From positions 62,001 through 126,000 of the forward strand of contig NZ_JAMZAW010000009.1 of assembly GCF_024158745.1 (NCBI RefSeq): a DNA stretch of 64,000 nt. The letters are read 5' to 3'. The DNA comes from Paenibacillus tyrphae. Its GTDB lineage: Bacteria; Bacillota; Bacilli; Paenibacillales; NBRC-103111. A program made the position numbers and the translations under genes. The notes under the pieces were generated by a model, which did no database searches, was not told the DNA's origin, and saw only the letters and a program-made list of their open reading frames with translations. Shown piece after piece: positions 35,855-43,710 of the stretch (position 1 is its first letter; every line of letters begins with the position of its first letter).

Positions 35855-37528
35855 ATGTACCGACTGCTGATCGTGGATGATCTTCCCATTATCGTCGACG
35901 GCCTTCTTGAGCTATTCGAGCAAACCAGCCATCTGCCGCTTGAGGTGATGAGCGCTTATTCGGGCGAAGAAGCGCTTGAGGTGCTGTCTCATCACCGGAT
36001 TGATATCGTCGTGTCCGACATTAAGATGCCCGGCATTGAAGGGATCGAGCTGCTGCGGGAAATAAAATCGCAGTGGCCCGCCTGCAAGGTGATATTTCTA
36101 ACCGGCTACAACGATTTCCACTATGCCCGAAGCGCCATTACCTACGGCGGGTTCGATTATATTCTGAAGGTCGAAAGCGACGAAAAGATTATTCAGTCCG
36201 TCGAACGGGCCATCGAGAAAATCGAAGAGGAACAGGATCAAGTGCAGATGATCGCAAGAGCGCAATCCAAGATGAGACTGGCCCTGCCCTCGCTGCAAAA
36301 GGAGTTCATGTGGGGACTCCTGCAAGGCAAGCAGGTTACGGAGGAGGAGCTCAGGCAGGCCTTCAAAGAGATCGATATCCCACTCGATGCGACCATGCCG
36401 GTGTATTTGCTCATGGGAAGGGTGGATGCCTGGAAAGAAATGTTCACCATGCCGGATAAAGCGCTGCTCACCTATGCGCTGCAAAATATTTGCGACGAGT
36501 ATTTGTCGGCACAGGTACGAAGCTTTTCCGTCGTATTCGAGCTGTCCAAGATCGTCTGGATCATCCAGCCGAAAGCTTCCGACGAGCTGTCCGGTCATGC
36601 CGGTGGCCTGGATTGGATGAGAGCCCACCGGTATACGAGCGGTATTCTGGACAGCGTACAGGAAACGTGCAAGAAGCTGCTGCGGCTGTCGGTCTCGTTC
36701 CTGCTCGGCAGCGAGGCGATTCCGTGGAACAGCCTGTCGGACCGGTTTCATTCGATCAAATACGGTCTGATGCAAGGACACGGGTTATTGCACGAGGTCA
36801 TTATGACCGATAAGGACATGCAGAAGGCGGACTCTACCGATAAAGCAGAAAGCTATCATGACGGGTTCTTCCACGCCCGGGTACAATTGCTCATGACCTG
36901 TCTGGAGAACAATCACCGCGAGCAGTTCAATAAGCTGTTCGTCGAGCTGACCGCCATATGGAATGACCCGGACACGCCCTGTGAGCGGAAGAGCGAGCTA
37001 TACCATTCCCTCTCGTCCGTGTTTTTGTTCTATCTCTACAAATATCGGGACATTCGCGATCATGTGAATTTGCAGGTGGATCTCGACATTTTGTTTCGCT
37101 ATGACGATTCGGCTTCCTGGCCGGAGCTGGTAGAATATTATTGGAAAATCGCCGATTGCATCTTCGAATGGAACACGCAGCGGGGCTTGCAGCTGCCGAC
37201 GGAGGTCGTGAATAAGGTGCACCGCTATATCGAGGAGCACATCGCTACCGATATTTCGCTCACCGCGCTGGCGGATTACGTGGGCTTGAACCCGTCATAT
37301 TTGTCCAGGCTGTACAAGCAAATGACCGGGATCGGGCTATCGAAATATGTGAACGATTACAAGAACGTGATCGCGAAAGATATGCTTCTGAACACCTCGA
37401 TGAAAGTCAACGAAATCGCGGCCGCGCTGGGCTATAACTCGGCGCTTGCGTTTATTCGCTTCTTCAAGAAGCAGAATGAGACGACGCCGCAGGATTTTCG
37501 CACGGCACGAAGCCCGATGCCTGGTTAG
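35855..37528 (+). CDS. YesN-type AraC response regulator
   Basis: 557 residues. Receiver domain at 1-120 with phospho-acceptor D55 (IVVSDIKMPGIEG), a long central region of unknown role, and a C-terminal AraC HTH pair at about 450-550 (HIATDISLTALADYVGLNPS, YLSRLYKQMTGIGLSKYVND, VNEIAAALGYNSALAFIRFF). It is the partner of the preceding kinase and should activate the importer and perhaps the DUF4855 gene. ATG is preceded by AAAGGGGG. The operon ends at the terminator past the stop. Confidence 0.95.
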   Translation: MYRLLIVDDLPIIVDGLLELFEQTSHLPLEVMSAYSGEEALEVLSHHRIDIVVSDIKMPGIEGIELLREIKSQWPACKVIFLTGYNDFHYARSAITYGGFDYILKVESDEKIIQSVERAIEKIEEEQDQVQMIARAQSKMRLALPSLQKEFMWGLLQGKQVTEEELRQAFKEIDIPLDATMPVYLLMGRVDAWKEMFTMPDKALLTYALQNICDEYLSAQVRSFSVVFELSKIVWIIQPKASDELSGHAGGLDWMRAHRYTSGILDSVQETCKKLLRLSVSFLLGSEAIPWNSLSDRFHSIKYGLMQGHGLLHEVIMTDKDMQKADSTDKAESYHDGFFHARVQLLMTCLENNHREQFNKLFVELTAIWNDPDTPCERKSELYHSLSSVFLFYLYKYRDIRDHVNLQVDLDILFRYDDSASWPELVEYYWKIADCIFEWNTQRGLQLPTEVVNKVHRYIEEHIATDISLTALADYVGLNPSYLSRLYKQMTGIGLSKYVNDYKNVIAKDMLLNTSMKVNEIAAALGYNSALAFIRFFKKQNETTPQDFRTARSPMPG

Positions 37529-37546
37529 CATAGTTAAATGAATGGA

Positions 37547-37590
37547 ATCAAACCGTCTTGTTTCGAGCGAGATGGTTTGATTTTTTTATT
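37547..37590 (+). terminator. Rho-independent terminator of the importer operon
   Basis: ATCAAACCGTCT pairs with AGATGGTTTGAT (one G-T pair), then TTTTTTT. Confidence 0.92.
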
Positions 37591-37692
37591 TTCGGAAGGA
37601 AAAGTTTTTTTAAACGAAACGGTCAGTGTTCTTTACGAAAGTCGTTGTGCTATAACTTAGATAGTACATGCTAGTATAAGGAAGTGAACCTA

Positions 37693-38451
37693 ATGACTAA
37701 TCAACCAAGTCGAGAAAGTAAGCCTTTATTTTCACAAACGATAACCGACTTTTGGCAGGCGCAATTTTTGAACGGAGACGTCCTCTATAGCGATGAAGTC
37801 TTTACTCTCGCCATCAACCCGGACCTGGACGAAGACAGTCGGGTCATGGTGCTGGAAACCGCCGACGGCCGGGTTATGGCGGTTCTGACGCCTGCGCTGG
37901 CCGGGAAGGCAGGGCTTGATCAACGACAAGACCTGTCGGAGCCGATCTTTCGCCGGAAATTGAACGAAGCGGGAGTCACTCTGCATGGCGCAGACTATGT
38001 TTTCTATTTTTCAGAGGCCGAGAAGAACATATTGCTGCAAGAAAACCTGGAAGGCGACTTGCGCCGGTTAACGGAGCAAGATGATGCGGTTTTCTCCGAG
38101 TTCCAGTCCTCCGCCTCGGAACAAGACTTGGATGACGCTTATGTGGAATTGGATCATTGGGCGGTGTTCGGCTCCTTTGAGCACAGCCGCCTGGTCAGCG
38201 CCGCCAGTATGTATCCCTGGGAGGAGGATTCGCATATTGCGGATCTCGGTGTACTGACTCTGACGGCCTTTAGAGGAAAAGGTCACGCCCGCAAAGTGGT
38301 GCGTTCCATCAGCAAATACGCCTATGAACGGGGATACGAACCCCAGTACCGATGCCAGCTCGATAACCAAGCGTCCGTGTCGCTGGCTAAAGCGGCGGGT
38401 TTGACGCTGTTTGGAAAGTGGGATGTGGTTTCTCCCGACTCCACGGACTGA
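37693..38451 (+). CDS. GNAT family N-acetyltransferase
   Basis: 252 residues from ATG 37693 with AGGAAGTGA upstream (GTG 37684 overlaps it). The C-terminal acetyl-CoA fold is clear: IADLGVLTLTAFRGKGHARK is motif A (R-x-x-G-x-A), followed by VVRSISKYAYERGYEPQYRC and a last strand QASVSLAKAAGLTLFGKW. The N-terminal half resembles the pseudo-GNAT half of larger acetyltransferases. The acceptor is unknown. Single gene with a terminator after it. Confidence 0.88.
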   Translation: MTNQPSRESKPLFSQTITDFWQAQFLNGDVLYSDEVFTLAINPDLDEDSRVMVLETADGRVMAVLTPALAGKAGLDQRQDLSEPIFRRKLNEAGVTLHGADYVFYFSEAEKNILLQENLEGDLRRLTEQDDAVFSEFQSSASEQDLDDAYVELDHWAVFGSFEHSRLVSAASMYPWEEDSHIADLGVLTLTAFRGKGHARKVVRSISKYAYERGYEPQYRCQLDNQASVSLAKAAGLTLFGKWDVVSPDSTD

Positions 38452-38471
38452 GAGCCCTCCATGCAGCCGAC

Positions 38472-38516
38472 ATAAAAATGCACCTACCCGGGCATCCGGC
38501 ATAGGTGCATTTTCTG
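38472..38516. terminator. Bidirectional terminator
   Basis: AATGCACCTA pairs with TAGGTGCATT, with A-runs to the left and T-runs to the right. It serves the GNAT gene on the plus strand and the former chemotaxis-receptor gene on the minus strand, whose stop is at 38517. Confidence 0.88.
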
Positions 38517-38864
38517 TTACATCTCGAACTTATTCATATATTTGTTCAATGTGGTGGAAAGCTGGCTAAGGTCTTCGGCTTGTTTAGCAAGCACCTCGAC
38601 GCTGTGCAAATAGCCTTTGGCCATCGCAGCCATTTCCTCCGAACTGGCGGCGGTTTCTTCCGACGTTGCCGATATGCTCTGGATGAAATCGACCAAGCTG
38701 TCGTTGCTTTCCTTCATAAGTTGGCTGCTCGATAAGATGTCTTCCACTTTCGTTTGCAGGATGCCGAGATTGTCGGAGATGTTCATGAAAATGTCCCGGG
38801 TATCGTTCACGTTCTTGACGTTTTCTCCCACAATGGTCAAATTGATTTTCATTTCCGCAACGGC
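38517..38864 (-). pseudogene. 3' remnant of a methyl-accepting chemotaxis protein gene
   Basis: About 116 codons encode the C-terminal end of a receptor: [74 protein letters not shown] is the typical second methylated helix of the signalling bundle. The hairpin tip, HAMP, membrane and sensor parts are missing. The upstream sequence switches at about 38865 into the head of an aldo/keto reductase in another frame. Confidence 0.75.
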
Positions 38865-38865
38865 C

Positions 38866-38997
38866 AGCCCGCACCAAATCTTTTCCTACTTCTTCATTTA
38901 TATTAGGAAAAATATTGTGCCCACCTACAGTGCTTGCTCCAAGTCCGATTGGATTGACAACTAAATCTGTTTTACCAATTCGTGTTTGTTTCGTCAT
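38866..38997 (-). pseudogene. 5' remnant of an aldo/keto reductase gene
   Basis: From ATG 38997 (GAGGAAG upstream) the frame reads [20 protein letters not shown], then [12 protein letters not shown] and [10 protein letters not shown], the opening of an aldo/keto reductase (G-L-G-x-x-x-x-G). A normal protein continues with A-x-x-x-G-V-x-x-x-D-T-A-x-x-Y-G. Here at codon 44 it enters chemotaxis-receptor sequence out of frame. One deletion therefore joined the heads and tails of two unrelated genes. Confidence 0.72.
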
Positions 38998-39087
38998 TCT
39001 CTTCAACTTCCTCTCATTTTTAAGCTTAGTGTACGTTATCCGCGTTTTGTTGGCGCTAGCTTACTTAAGCATGACTAGGTAGTGCAA

Positions 39088-40032
39088 CTACCTTAATTCT
39101 TTGGCAGCGCCGGGTGCACTATCTGGAATACTACCGGCTTGGTTAGACTGCGTCTCTCCGATTGGTCGTACGTGTCGAAGCCGCGTAACGACAAGGATGA
39201 TGGTAACGAGCATGATAGCGCCGCTGGCTGCCGCAACGGCGTGCATCCCGCCGGTAAAGGCTTCACGTGCGCCGGTGAGCAGTACCTTGCCGACTTGTTC
39301 GGAGAGGCCTTCTGCTATAGCTGTGGCACCGGCCAAGCTCTCCCGGGAGGCTTGTACCGCGGATGCCGGCAAGTCGGCGGGAATAGAGTTCGCCACCTGG
39401 TTGCGGTAAACGACCGTACCGATGCTGCCCAAGACTGCGATGCCTAGCGCGAAGGCGAATTCGCCGCTGGTTTGCAGCATGGAGGCCGCAGATCCCGCCT
39501 TCTCTGGCGGGGCTGAGCCGATGATAAGGTCACTGGACAGGCTCGGGAGCGGTGCTGCACCTAGGTTGAAGCAGATATACCCGAGCACCAGAAACGTGAG
39601 ACCTGACTCAACCCCCACCTGGGTCAGCAGAAAACAGCCCGTGGTCGATACCAATAGACCCATTCCGATAAGACGGGCCGGTCGGATCCGGCGTGCGATA
39701 AGCGGTGAGAGAAGCATACCGGTCATCGAGGCAATTACCCCAGGGAGCATATACAACCCTGCCAGAAGCGGTGACATTCCTTGCACGAATTGAAGGTACT
39801 GCGCGATGAAAAGCATGGTCGCTCCTGTCAGAGTAATACCGAACATGCCCCCCAATGCAGCGCTGAATCCGGGACTCGCGAACAGACGCAGGTCCAGCAG
39901 GGGACTCGTCAGCCTGTGCTGCCGCGACACGAACACTGTGCCTACAAGAAGGGCGGGCAAGGCTAGTACCGCAAGCCCTGTCCATTCCCTTATGCCGGCC
40001 TTCATCTCATTTCCATGCAAGGCGTTCTTCAT
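39088..40032 (-). pseudogene. C-terminal part of a DHA2 (14-helix) multidrug transporter
   Basis: 314 residues, whereas EmrB/QacA-type transporters have about 470-510. LASTING helices start at IREWTGLAVLALPALLVGTV; RQHRLTSPLLDLRLFASPGF is the mid-protein loop normally found after helix 7 or 8, so the first half including motif A is absent. The end (GAIMLVTIILVVTRLRHVRP) is normal. ATG 40032 overlaps the stop of the upstream MerR gene (ATGA), so translation may still occur, but the product cannot be a full transporter. GC-rich relative to its neighbours. Confidence 0.68.
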
Positions 40033-40709
40033 TCGTTCTGCAGCTCCAAGCCCAGCTTATCTAACATAAATTTTGTGCCGTGCTCGCGCTGTTCTGGTGT
40101 ATCGCGACCATCGAAAAAGGCTCCTTGTTCGGTATAGATGAGTTGAGTGCCGTTGCCTGGCTGCTTTATTTCCACTGTCGTCACGGAGACTGACATCCGT
40201 GACTCTTCTCGACCACCAACCCGAAACTCAAACTCGTCGGCTTTCGGGAACCACCGGGCTTTGGCTGACGGGTCCGACCAGGAGGAGAATACCCGCTCGG
40301 CAAAAAATTTAAGATGGCTCGTCCTCATGGCGCTCAATATTTTGGTGAATTCTTGAACGGTCAACGGTTCTTTTCTCTTCATAAGGCTTGTTACATGCTC
40401 TAATTCCTGTAAAAGCTTTTGTTGTAAGCTTATACTTTCCTTCAGATGCTCAATTTGAAGGGAAACAATGTCGAACAGGCTGAAATGATTGCCGTCAATA
40501 ACGGATTTGACCTGATCCAGCGACAAGCCGAGCTCCTTCAATGACAGAACTTGCTGCAGCTGCGCAATATCGGATTCTGTATAGATCCTGTGTCCGGAGT
40601 CAGTATGACCGGATGGAGAGAACAAACCGATCTGGTCGTAGTATCGCAATGTTCGAACCGTTAATCTTGCTAATTTCGCAAGTTCTCCAACTTTCCACTC
40701 CTGTTTCAT
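40029..40709 (-). CDS. MerR regulator fused to a shortened SRPBCC (AHSA1-like) domain
   Basis: About 226 residues from ATG 40709 with GGGG upstream. The N-terminal MerR domain (KVGELAKLARLTVRTLRYYD, QIGLFSPSGHTDSGHRIYTE) is complete and is followed by the dimerising coiled coil (HLKESISLQQKLLQELEHVT). The C-terminal part is an SRPBCC domain (RVFSSWSDPSAKARWFPKAD, QPGNGTQLIYTEQGAFFDGR). Compared with the family pattern I know, the run between RVGGREESR and MSVSVTTVEI is about 40 residues too short, in frame, removing strands in the middle of the domain. The repressor head may still bind DNA. Confidence 0.75.
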   Translation of the reverse strand: MKQEWKVGELAKLARLTVRTLRYYDQIGLFSPSGHTDSGHRIYTESDIAQLQQVLSLKELGLSLDQVKSVIDGNHFSLFDIVSLQIEHLKESISLQQKLLQELEHVTSLMKRKEPLTVQEFTKILSAMRTSHLKFFAERVFSSWSDPSAKARWFPKADEFEFRVGGREESRMSVSVTTVEIKQPGNGTQLIYTEQGAFFDGRDTPEQREHGTKFMLDKLGLELQNE

Positions 40710-40776
40710 GATCATCCCCTTTTTTCGCGCAAGGTTTTTACCGGTATCCTTAGCGTAAATCATTACGTTACGATAG

Positions 40777-40908
40777 TTTCAAGTAGAAAATGGAAAATTT
40801 AAAACTTTTGCATATGCTTTGCAGCTCAAGATGCTGGTTAAGGATCTCGGGGATATAGATATTTCTGAGATAACACTGAATCTGCCGAAGGAATACCTAG
40901 CTAAGTAG
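40777..40908 (+). pseudogene. Possible 3' remnant of an unknown gene
   Basis: A frame without a start codon ends at TAG 40908 and reads FQVENGKFKTFAYALQLKML, then VKDLGDIDISEITLNLPKEY. It looks like protein. The rest of the stretch up to 41112 holds only short frames and nothing I recognise. The family of the remnant is unknown. Confidence 0.3.
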
Positions 40909-41112
40909 TCCGATCGATTAAAGCCAAGCAGCCTAGGGCACCGTATCCGTTTTGCATAGCCCAAAATGGATAAGCACAGGTTGCCGTATTGGAGAGGTCG
41001 AGAAGTGAAGCATTGAGGATCAACTAAAGGGCAGAAGAGTGTGGTGGAACCGGAGTAACACATCCGCTTCACCTACAATATGATGAGTCTAGAAATCTAA
41101 AGAGGTGATCCA

Positions 41113-41556
41113 ATGGCAGTCGTAAAAGCGAGGAAACAGGATATTGATATGTTGGCAAGGTTGCTTCGGGCTGAAGCTGAGACCGAAGGCGAACAGGGCA
41201 TGCTCCTTGTTGGAAATGTTGGCATTAACCGAATAAGAGCGAATTGCTCCGATTTTAAAGGAATCCGGACAATTCCCCAAATGATCAACCAGCCGCATGC
41301 GTTCGAAGCGTTGCTACATGGTTTGTACTATCAAAACGCAAGAGAGAGGGAACGCCGTCTGGCGCGACAGGCTGTGAATGGGGCGCGGAATTGGCCAGCC
41401 AAATTCTCCCTATGGTATTTCCGTCCAGGAACGTTCGAAAATCCCGAACCATGTCCGCCAACCTGGTATAATCAGCCGCTCGCAGGACGATGGAAGAAGC
41501 ACTGTTTTTATGAACCGACCGCGAAAGAATGTGAAAATGTATATAATACGTTTTAA
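41113..41556 (+). CDS. cwlJ: Spore cortex-lytic cell wall hydrolase CwlJ
   Basis: 147 residues, the length of Bacillus CwlJ (142). The SleB/CwlJ Hydrolase_2 fold spans nearly all of it: DIDMLARLLRAEAETEGEQG, GNVGINRIRANCSDFKG, FSLWYFRPGTFENPEPCPPT and WYNQPLAGRWKKHCFYEPTA. E21 and E23 are the expected acidic residues. CwlJ degrades cortex peptidoglycan during germination and in Bacillus needs GerQ in the spore coat. ATG 41113 follows GAGGTGAT. No signal peptide, as in CwlJ. A hairpin follows. Confidence 0.93.
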   Translation: MAVVKARKQDIDMLARLLRAEAETEGEQGMLLVGNVGINRIRANCSDFKGIRTIPQMINQPHAFEALLHGLYYQNARERERRLARQAVNGARNWPAKFSLWYFRPGTFENPEPCPPTWYNQPLAGRWKKHCFYEPTAKECENVYNTF

Positions 41557-41609
41557 TATTATAAACGAAAAGAGCTCAGGATCTCTTAACCTGACTTGTC
41601 ACAGCCATG

Positions 41610-41751
41610 TGTCGGATGACAAGAACTTTATTTCATCAAGTGCCGCGTAAATCGCGGCTTCTTTGGTTTTAGCGGAATAAAGTTGTTGTCACGGTCATTT
41701 TTCGGAAACTATACCCACGTGACAGGCCGTCCAATGTCGGATGACAAGAAC
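41610..41751 (+). repeat. 17-bp direct repeat TGTCGGATGACAAGAAC
   Basis: The 17-mer TGTCGGATGACAAGAAC is present at 41610-41626 and 41735-41751, exact in both. TGTCAC lies before the first copy and GTGACA before the second, so each copy is near a partial inverted repeat. A further TTGTCAC lies between them at about 41685. It may be a repeated genus-specific element or an operator pair. The stretch also includes the cwlJ terminator and no gene. Confidence 0.55.
41643..41672 (+). terminator. Terminator-like hairpin after cwlJ
   Basis: GCCGCG pairs with CGCGGC around TAAAT, then a T-rich tail (TTCTTTGGTTTT). Confidence 0.6.
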
Positions 41752-41951
41752 ATTAGCCGAATGAAATCTGCTTGAATTGCGGGCTTTATTTATTATCGGA
41801 TCGGGCACGGTAGTTCAATCTCCAACTATGACTAGGCTACCTACATGGATCGGCAGCCTAACTCCGTCTTTGACCACTGACGTAAACAACTGGTATTACC
41901 CCAATCAAAGCGAAGTTCCCGGCACATAAATATAACATATACAACCATCTA

Positions 41952-42138
41952 CTTTGCCCTGAGACTGGGAGAACTGTCCGCAGAGCTGTTCAGCCGCGCG
42001 GTGTCTATTCAGGGTGAACAGCTGGATTTAACGCCCAAGGAATTTGATCTACTGGTATTGTTGATGCGCAATCCGGGTCGGGTCTTCTATTCACGGGAAG
42101 TGCTGCTGGAAAAGTTGTGGGATATGGATTTCGCGACG
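41952..42138 (+). pseudogene. Fragment of an OmpR-type response regulator (DNA-binding part)
   Basis: The frame reads LRLGELSAELFSRAVSIQGE, QLDLTPKEFDLLVLLMRNPG, then RVFYSREVLLEKLWDMDF. This is the first half of a winged-helix output domain. The receiver part is absent upstream and the recognition helix absent downstream; past ATK the sequence is unrelated. Both ends are thus lost. Confidence 0.72.
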
Positions 42139-42157
42139 AAAATCTGTGCCGAAAAGT

Positions 42158-42376
42158 TTACTCCGACCAACTTCCTTCAATTAATTGTTGGGAATGGAAT
42201 ATTAAGCTAAAGAGTGCTTCCTTAGACGGATTACGTTCGGCCGCTGCGATCAGGCTCTCCGTTCATTCTTCAACCCAGCGTTCAAAGCGTGCACGAGGGG
42301 TAAGATCCTTAATCGCTTGAAGAAGCTCTGTTTTGCTTGTCTTCAGCACTTCTCTGAGGCTGGGTACTGAAGGTAC
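42158..42376 (-). pseudogene. Unknown gene remnant with in-frame TGA
   Basis: On the minus strand the frame runs FFVPSVPSLREVLKTSKTEL, LQAIKDLTPRARFERWVEE, TGA at 42263-42265, then TESLIAAAERNPSKEALFSL and IFHSQQLIEGSWSE, ending at TAA 42158. The protein-like text continues across the TGA in the same frame, which fits a TGG (Trp) to TGA change. No start is seen and a terminator hairpin lies immediately upstream (42377-42405), so the 5' part is gone. Family not recognised. Confidence 0.45.
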
Positions 42377-42405
42377 AAAAAAAAGACCCAAATGTGATTT
42401 GGGTT
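42377..42405 (-). terminator. Orphan terminator hairpin
   Basis: ACCCAAAT pairs with ATTTGGGT around CAC, then TTTTTTTT on the minus strand. No minus-strand gene precedes it in the 200 bases to the right, so its gene appears lost. Confidence 0.75.
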
Positions 42406-42608
42406 GACGAAGTGAAGGATGAGTTGTCTTAATATTAAATTATGTAATCATAACTGAAAGAGTGTTGGATTTTGTGGTATAACACTACCCTAGCATAAAC
42501 CCAATTTTCTAAAAATAGTTTTTAGTCTAGCCAATAGCAGGCTATTAGTCCATGCCTAAAAAAACCGACTCACGTACACTGAACCATCTTTATAGGGAGG
42601 TGTCGTTG

Positions 42609-43493
42609 TTGAGTTGTCCCGATATAAAAAAACGGTGTAAAAAGAAAACCATAATTGTGTGCCATCCAAAAGAGAAAAAAAAGAAACGTCGTCTTCGGGT
42701 AATTAAAAAGATAGTTTGTAAAAAGTGTCCCCCGCCTAAAGGACGGCAATTACTTCGAGGACTTGCGGGAGCAATTGCAGAAGCTGGACCTCAAGGACTT
42801 GCAGGAGCACTCGGACCCCGAGGATTAGCAGGGCTTGTGGGAGCAATTGGCGCACTTGGACCTGAAGGAATTGCAGGAGCACTTGGACCCCAAGGAGCAG
42901 CAGGACTTGTAGGAGCGATTGGTGCACTTGGACCTGAAGGAATTGCAGGAGCACTTGGACCCCAAGGAGCAGCAGGACTTGCAGGAGCAATTGGCGCAGC
43001 TGGACTGGCGGGACCAGCAGGACCAGCAGGACCAGCGGGTCCGGCGGGACCTTCAGGGCCGGCAGGTGGAGTATTAGGCTTTGCAGATTTTTTTGCCTTG
43101 ATGCCTCCTGATAATGCAGCAACTGTTGCCCCCAACACGGACGTAAGTTTTCCGCAAGATGGTCCAATTAGTGGGACTGCAATTACCCGTATAAATGCGA
43201 GCTCATTTAACTTGGCTGCAATTGGCACATATCAGGTTTTGTTTCAGGTAAATGTTAACGAAGCGGGTCAATTGATTTTAACACTAAATGGTGCTGACCT
43301 AGCCTATACGGTGGTCGGGCGTGCAACAGGAACTTCTCAAATAGTAGGAATGGCACTTGTGCAAACAACGGTCATTAATTCAGTACTCACAGTTCGAAAT
43401 CCTGCTGGCAATTCCACGGCACTCACGATCACTCCATTAGCTGGAGGAACAAGGTCAGTTTCCGCACACCTTGTTATTATGCAGATCGCATAG
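42609..43493 (+). CDS. Collagen-like protein with BclA-type C-terminal domain
   Basis: 294 residues from TTG 42609, eight bases after GGGAGG (the ATG at 42552 has no site). The N-terminal 50 residues are very basic with five Cys (CPDIKKRC, KKKTIIVCHPKEKKKKRR, CKKCPPP). Residues about 53-155 are about 33 Gly-X-Y triplets with one AEA interruption. The last 135 residues form a BclA/C1q-like domain (FPQDGPISGTAITRI, GTYQVLFQVNVNEAGQLILT, GTSQIVGMALVQTTVINSVL) that trimerises such proteins. By family it is a hair-like filament protein of the spore surface. The nearby cwlJ gene agrees. The central repeats include two 72-bp DNA copies. Confidence 0.9.
   Translation: MSCPDIKKRCKKKTIIVCHPKEKKKKRRLRVIKKIVCKKCPPPKGRQLLRGLAGAIAEAGPQGLAGALGPRGLAGLVGAIGALGPEGIAGALGPQGAAGLVGAIGALGPEGIAGALGPQGAAGLAGAIGAAGLAGPAGPAGPAGPAGPSGPAGGVLGFADFFALMPPDNAATVAPNTDVSFPQDGPISGTAITRINASSFNLAAIGTYQVLFQVNVNEAGQLILTLNGADLAYTVVGRATGTSQIVGMALVQTTVINSVLTVRNPAGNSTALTITPLAGGTRSVSAHLVIMQIA
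42831..42974 (+). repeat. Two 72-bp tandem repeats inside the collagen-like gene
   Basis: Copies at 42831-42902 and 42903-42974 each encode 24 residues (GLVGAIGALGPEGIAGALGP plus QGAA). They differ at only a few third-codon positions. A third partial copy begins at 42975. Such repeats change number by slippage, so filament length may vary between strains. Confidence 0.92.
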
Positions 43494-43628
43494 AGGGAAA
43501 AAATACAATATTTTTCGATAAAAATGCCAAATATCAAATAGAGGCCGCCCTTAATATTTCTGCGGTACAATTCTTGGTACGGGGACATTATGCTCCTACG
43601 ACACAAATATAGATATACCATATTACTG

Positions 43629-43672
43629 GTGTCCCTCAGCCATTTTCATGGCTTTTGGGACACTCTCTTTGT
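43629..43672 (+). terminator. Rho-independent terminator after the collagen-like gene
   Basis: GTGTCCC and AGCCAT pair with ATGGCT and GGGACAC, then TCTCTTTG. Confidence 0.8.
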
Positions 43673-43710
43673 TCTTTCTTCTTTAACTGCTTTTTGAAGG
43701 CAGGTTCACA

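Noticed and set aside
36098-36781. A 227-codon minus-strand frame inside the YesN-type regulator
   Set aside because: Antisense of the receiver and central domain; no start site or family match.
41764-41930. Plus-strand frame without start (ending NNWYYPNQSEVPGT)
   Set aside because: About 55 codons that look mildly protein-like, but no homology or signals; could be chance.
42139-42320. Possible transposase end (text such as WEWNIKLKSASLDGLRSAA)
   Set aside because: Resembles the end of some IS3-type proteins only loosely, and the opposite strand gives a better protein-like frame with a natural stop.
42831-42974. Regular repeats that could be taken for a CRISPR array
   Set aside because: The repeat is in frame, contiguous, codes for collagen triplets and has no spacers; no cas genes are nearby.
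42736-43228. Leucine- and proline-rich minus-strand frames opposite the collagen repeats
   Set aside because: They are the reverse translation of the Gly-X-Y repeat DNA, which always gives repetitive open frames.
43494-43620. Open frame after the collagen-like gene (ending YAPTTQI)
   Set aside because: About 40 codons, no start or ribosome site, and overlapping the previous gene's end; too weak to call a gene remnant.
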